A stretch of 8,521 nt of DNA from Thermoanaerobacteraceae bacterium (GTDB lineage Bacteria; Bacillota; Desulfotomaculia; Desulfotomaculales; Ammonificaceae). Under the pieces are notes generated by a model. That model saw only the letters and a program-made list of their open reading frames with translations. It ran no database searches and was not told where the DNA came from. The position numbers and the translations under genes were made by a program. Position 1 is the stretch's first letter. Each line of letters starts with the position of its first letter. Location: assembly GCA_030016455.1 (NCBI GenBank), contig JASEJH010000020.1, positions 3,661 to 12,181 of the forward strand. The letters are read 5' to 3'. Positions 6,228-8,521 of the stretch are shown piece after piece.

Positions 6228-6388
6228 TTTCCTATCCCTCCACGGAGACCGCTCGTAACTACCTGCTAAGATGCCGGCCGGCAGACGCACCCCGGTACGC
6301 CCTTGACACGGTCCGGCAAAAACACTTTCCGCCACACGGCTTCCAACGGTCCCCGTACTTTTTTCTTTAAAGCCGTTGGGCTTCCGAG
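6228..6388 (-). other. aprA-aprB intercistronic spacer with alternative inverted repeats
   Basis: The 161-base spacer is long for two subunits of one complex. Close to the aprA stop, CCAACGG at 6379-6373 (minus strand) can pair with CCGTTGG at 6349-6343. Overlapping it, ACGGCTT at 6376-6370 can pair with AAGCCGT at 6342-6336. The two pairings exclude each other because they share bases on the upstream side. GGAAGCC also occurs twice as a direct repeat (6385-6379 and 6344-6338). A role in mRNA processing or in setting subunit ratio is possible but is inference. Confidence 0.5.
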
Positions 6389-8161
6389 TTAAACCGTCTC
6401 CTTCGCCCGGTCTCCCGGAACGAGCTGCTCGTAAGGATACTTCTTGAAGGTCAACTCGTCCGTATCCGGGTTCCACACGGAACAGATGAAACAGTCGTAC
6501 TCGGCGTCGTTCCTTTCCGGGTAGTCCGTCCGGTTCACGTAACCGAGGAACCGGGTCTCTTTGCGGTAGCTGATATGCTCGATGACCAACTGACAGCAGT
6601 CAAGGCGGTTGATCACGTCCCAGGCCTGCTGCAGTTCGTAAAGGTCCGGCGCCACCAGGTACTGGAGTTGGTCGCGCCGGAGCCGGTTGATCCGCTTCCG
6701 GGCCACGTTCAGATAGGGATCGCTCACCGAGAAGTGCCGCACCCGGCCGCCGCAGTAGTCTTCCATCACGTTCTGCATGTGCTCCTCCATCTCCTTCGGA
6801 AGAATCCCCATGACCGGCTTTCCGTTGGTGTAAAACTCCTGCCTGCTCCAGCGTTCGAGCGGCGCGAAGGCCTCGTTTTCCAGGCGCGCGATTTCGGCCG
6901 GGTCAAGCTCCACCAGTTCAACGCCGCTCTCCCGGAGCCACTGGACCATGTTCCGGCCGGCAATCCGGCCGCAGGTCCAGGAGCCGGAAATGAAGCGTGA
7001 GGGCGCCTGCCCGAGGGCCTCACCGCTCGCAAAAAGACCGTCAACCGTCGTCATCCTGGTGGTGCCAATGGTCCACGCCCCGCAGCAGGCGGCGTGGGCC
7101 CCGACAAGGAAAGGCGAGTCGCCTTCGATCTCGATCGGCTCCCGCGCCGGATCAATGTCGTGCGCCGCCCAGTAGAGGACCGTGCTCGGCGACATGTCCA
7201 GGTACTGTTCCCGCAAACCGGCCACCTTCTCCGGGTCGCCCTTCGTCGTGTCTATGAAGATCGGCCCCCGGCCGGCGGCAATCTCCCGGTAGCACGCCCA
7301 GACCCGGACCGGCGTCGGCGCCGTGTGCCCGCCCATCCGCACGTACTCTTCCTTCTCCAGCATGAACACCTCACCCAGAGCGTTGACCATGGGGGCGTTG
7401 GCGCCGATGGCCAGGGTCCCTGCGGGAGCGTAGGTGTCCTTGATCCGCACCGGTATCATCCTTGTATCGAAACCGGTCATCTCCGCACCGATCCGCTTCA
7501 TCATCGCGTAACTGGCGCCGGTGTTGAACGGGACGGACCAGATGCGGTGGTGGGCGTCACCGCCGCAGCGGGGACGCCAGATGCCCGCCGCCCCGCCGGT
7601 GGACACCAGCACCGCCTTCGCCCGGACGACATAAAACTTGCCGTCCCGTACCCCGAAACCCACCGCACCAACGCAGCGGTTATCTTTTTTCAATAACTCG
7701 GTGACGTAGACCCAGTTTAGAATCTGCGCGTCCGCCTTTTCGGCCATTTTGGCGGTAATAGGCTTCAAAAACCGCCCGTTGACCTCGATGTTCCACTTGC
7801 CGCGCGCCAGGTAGCGGCCGTCCACGTCCTTTTTAATTGGGAGGCCCTCTTTCTCCATCATCGCTACGGTCTGGTTCAGTTCGCGCCCCACGCTCAAGAG
7901 AATGTCCTCCCGCACCGGCGCGCCGCAGAGGTCGTAACGCACGTAGGCCACCCAGTCCTCGGGCGTGCCCTGATTGATGTAGGCGTTCAGCGCGTTCTGT
8001 CCCGCTGCCAGGGAACCGCTGTGCCGGATGTTGGCCCTTTCCAGAATAGTAATCTTCAGGTCCGGCCCGCCGATCTGCCGCGCCTCCCACGCCGCCAGGC
8101 AGCCGGCGGTTCCGCCCCCGATAATTAAAATGTCGGTGTCAATGTGGACCCGCTCGCGCAT
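6389..8161 (-). CDS. aprA: APS reductase alpha subunit-like flavoprotein (AprA-like)
   Basis: This 590-residue FAD protein belongs to the fumarate reductase/succinate dehydrogenase flavoprotein superfamily and is closest to AprA, which interconverts APS with AMP and sulfite. GGGTAG (15-20) is the FAD-binding Rossmann turn. Aligned from memory with Archaeoglobus AprA, Asn59, Trp208, Arg239 and His356 match Asn74, Trp234, Arg265 and His398 of the active site. Glu141 appears replaced (ARGKW around 119-123). The end also aligns (YRKETRFLGYVNRTDYPE, then FICS). A segment of roughly 15-20 residues after His398 is missing, and Cys359-Cys360 follow the histidine. The ATG at 8161 has GGAGG directly against it, too close to act; GGGGGTG eight bases upstream is the likelier ribosome site. 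aprB follows; sat, qmo and hdr are not in the window. APS reductase activity is likely but unproven; another sulfur or carboxylate substrate is possible. Confidence 0.85.
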   Translation of the reverse strand: MRERVHIDTDILIIGGGTAGCLAAWEARQIGGPDLKITILERANIRHSGSLAAGQNALNAYINQGTPEDWVAYVRYDLCGAPVREDILLSVGRELNQTVAMMEKEGLPIKKDVDGRYLARGKWNIEVNGRFLKPITAKMAEKADAQILNWVYVTELLKKDNRCVGAVGFGVRDGKFYVVRAKAVLVSTGGAAGIWRPRCGGDAHHRIWSVPFNTGASYAMMKRIGAEMTGFDTRMIPVRIKDTYAPAGTLAIGANAPMVNALGEVFMLEKEEYVRMGGHTAPTPVRVWACYREIAAGRGPIFIDTTKGDPEKVAGLREQYLDMSPSTVLYWAAHDIDPAREPIEIEGDSPFLVGAHAACCGAWTIGTTRMTTVDGLFASGEALGQAPSRFISGSWTCGRIAGRNMVQWLRESGVELVELDPAEIARLENEAFAPLERWSRQEFYTNGKPVMGILPKEMEEHMQNVMEDYCGGRVRHFSVSDPYLNVARKRINRLRRDQLQYLVAPDLYELQQAWDVINRLDCCQLVIEHISYRKETRFLGYVNRTDYPERNDAEYDCFICSVWNPDTDELTFKKYPYEQLVPGDRAKETV

Positions 8162-8414
8162 CCTCCGGGCACCCCCGTTTTTATTGCTTGATTCAAGAAG
8201 TAACCGAAAAACAAACCGGTGACAACAAAAACTACCCCAAAAGGCAAAATTCTTCTCCCAACGGTCGTTTCACCGGGGAAAAATTTTTGTTCGCGCGACC
8301 TTGCGGAGGTTTAAAAGTATCGTTTCGCTTTCGGAAGCCCTTTTCCTTCTGACTTTTCCTTCTGAAAATAATAAACGAAGGAACTTTGCCGTTCGTTCAG
8401 GCTTGACCCTTGAA
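8162..8414 (-). other. AT-richer leader region upstream of aprA-like gene
   Basis: No gene is visible here. The region is clearly richer in A and T than the flanking genes, holds a 13-bp tandem duplication at 8340-8365 and an AAAAATTTTT palindrome near 8280, and must contain the promoter of the aprA-aprB pair if that pair has its own. I could not find a convincing -35/-10 pair; TTGTCA near 8220 has no acceptable -10 box at normal spacing. Confidence 0.4.
8340..8365. repeat. 13-bp perfect tandem duplication
   Basis: CTTTTCCTTCTGA occurs twice without a gap (8340-8352 and 8353-8365). Each copy contains CTTCTGA, the unit of the heptad arrays found after purQ and mnmA, so it may be a variant of the same repeat type. 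It lies in the region upstream of the aprA-like gene. Confidence 0.8.
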
Positions 8415-8429
8415 CTATAGTTTGCGCAT
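8415..8429 (-). other. Four-codon ORF with perfect Shine-Dalgarno site
   Basis: AAGGAGG at 8446-8440 is followed after 10 bases by ATG CGC AAA CTA TAG, encoding MRKL. The ribosome site is as good as any in the window, yet the frame closes at once. It lies 23 bases after the stop of the histidine-rich gene. It may be a minimal leader peptide or the 5' remnant of a broken gene, since repeat-like TTCAAGG/GTCAAGC sequence follows the stop. Confidence 0.3.
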
Positions 8430-8452
8430 TTTTTGATTGCCTCCTTGAAAGT

Positions 8453-8521
8453 TTAGCGCCGCCAGCCGCCGTGACTATCCGGGTGGGCATGACTGTGCGT
8501 ATGCGTATGCGGATGGCTATG
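8453..8521 (-). CDS. Histidine-rich C-terminus of a protein running off the window
   Basis: The minus strand from the window edge reads 22 sense codons and then TAA at 8455-8453. The peptide begins HSHPHTHTHSHAH and ends GGWRR, with a histidine at almost every second position. Such tails bind Ni, Zn or Co and occur on metal transporters, metallochaperones and hydrogenase or urease accessory proteins. The rest of the gene is outside the window, so its family cannot be named. The strict H-x-H-x pattern ending in one stop codon, together with the common strand, supports it being coding. Confidence 0.6.
   Translation of the reverse strand, partial: HSHPHTHTHSHAHPDSHGGWRR

Noticed and set aside
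8201..8230. Promoter for the aprA-like gene at TTGTCA
   Set aside because: The hexamer at 17-base spacing (TACTTC) matches only two positions of a -10 box.

Overview
All supportable genes in this window lie on the minus strand, so transcription runs from the high-numbered end to the low-numbered end. In that order: the last 22 codons of a histidine-rich protein (8521-8453); an adenylylsulfate (APS) reductase-like pair, alpha flavoprotein (8161-6389) then beta ferredoxin (6227-5883); a 6S RNA gene (about 5586-5425); a doubtful small ORF (5365-5093); mnmA, the tRNA 2-thiouridylase (5111-4089); and the purine genes purL, in a PurS-fused 'PurSL' form (3775-941), and purQ (944-171), which overlap by four bases.

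Coding DNA is GC-rich, with strong GGAGG-type ribosome binding sites. The APS reductase-like pair, the two-domain PurS-PurL fusion and a 6S RNA close to mnmA (as I recall, Bacillus has bsrA in the trmU region) fit a GC-rich, anaerobic, Peptococcaceae/Thermoanaerobacterales-type Firmicute, perhaps a sulfate-reducing or syntrophic thermophile. This is inference from gene content; no taxonomic marker is present.

PurSL and PurQ together form formylglycinamidine ribonucleotide synthase, the fourth step of de novo purine synthesis. MnmA thiolates the wobble uridine of tRNAs. The APS reductase-like pair would move electrons between a flavin active site and two [4Fe-4S] clusters. Its alpha subunit keeps the substrate-site residues I can align. 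However, the gene order is alpha-beta, the beta subunit stops just after the ferredoxin and small-sheet region, and alpha is missing a segment. It looks like a compact, divergent branch of the family. No sat, qmo or hdr gene lies in the window.

The non-coding DNA is the most unusual part. Most intergenic stretches carry degenerate arrays of 7-bp units of several sequence types (TTCTGAC-like, AGTTCRA-like, CGGTCGT-like). One array in the purL leader is split by a perfect 10-bp-arm hairpin with a T-run. The aprA-aprB gap holds an inverted repeat with two mutually exclusive pairings.
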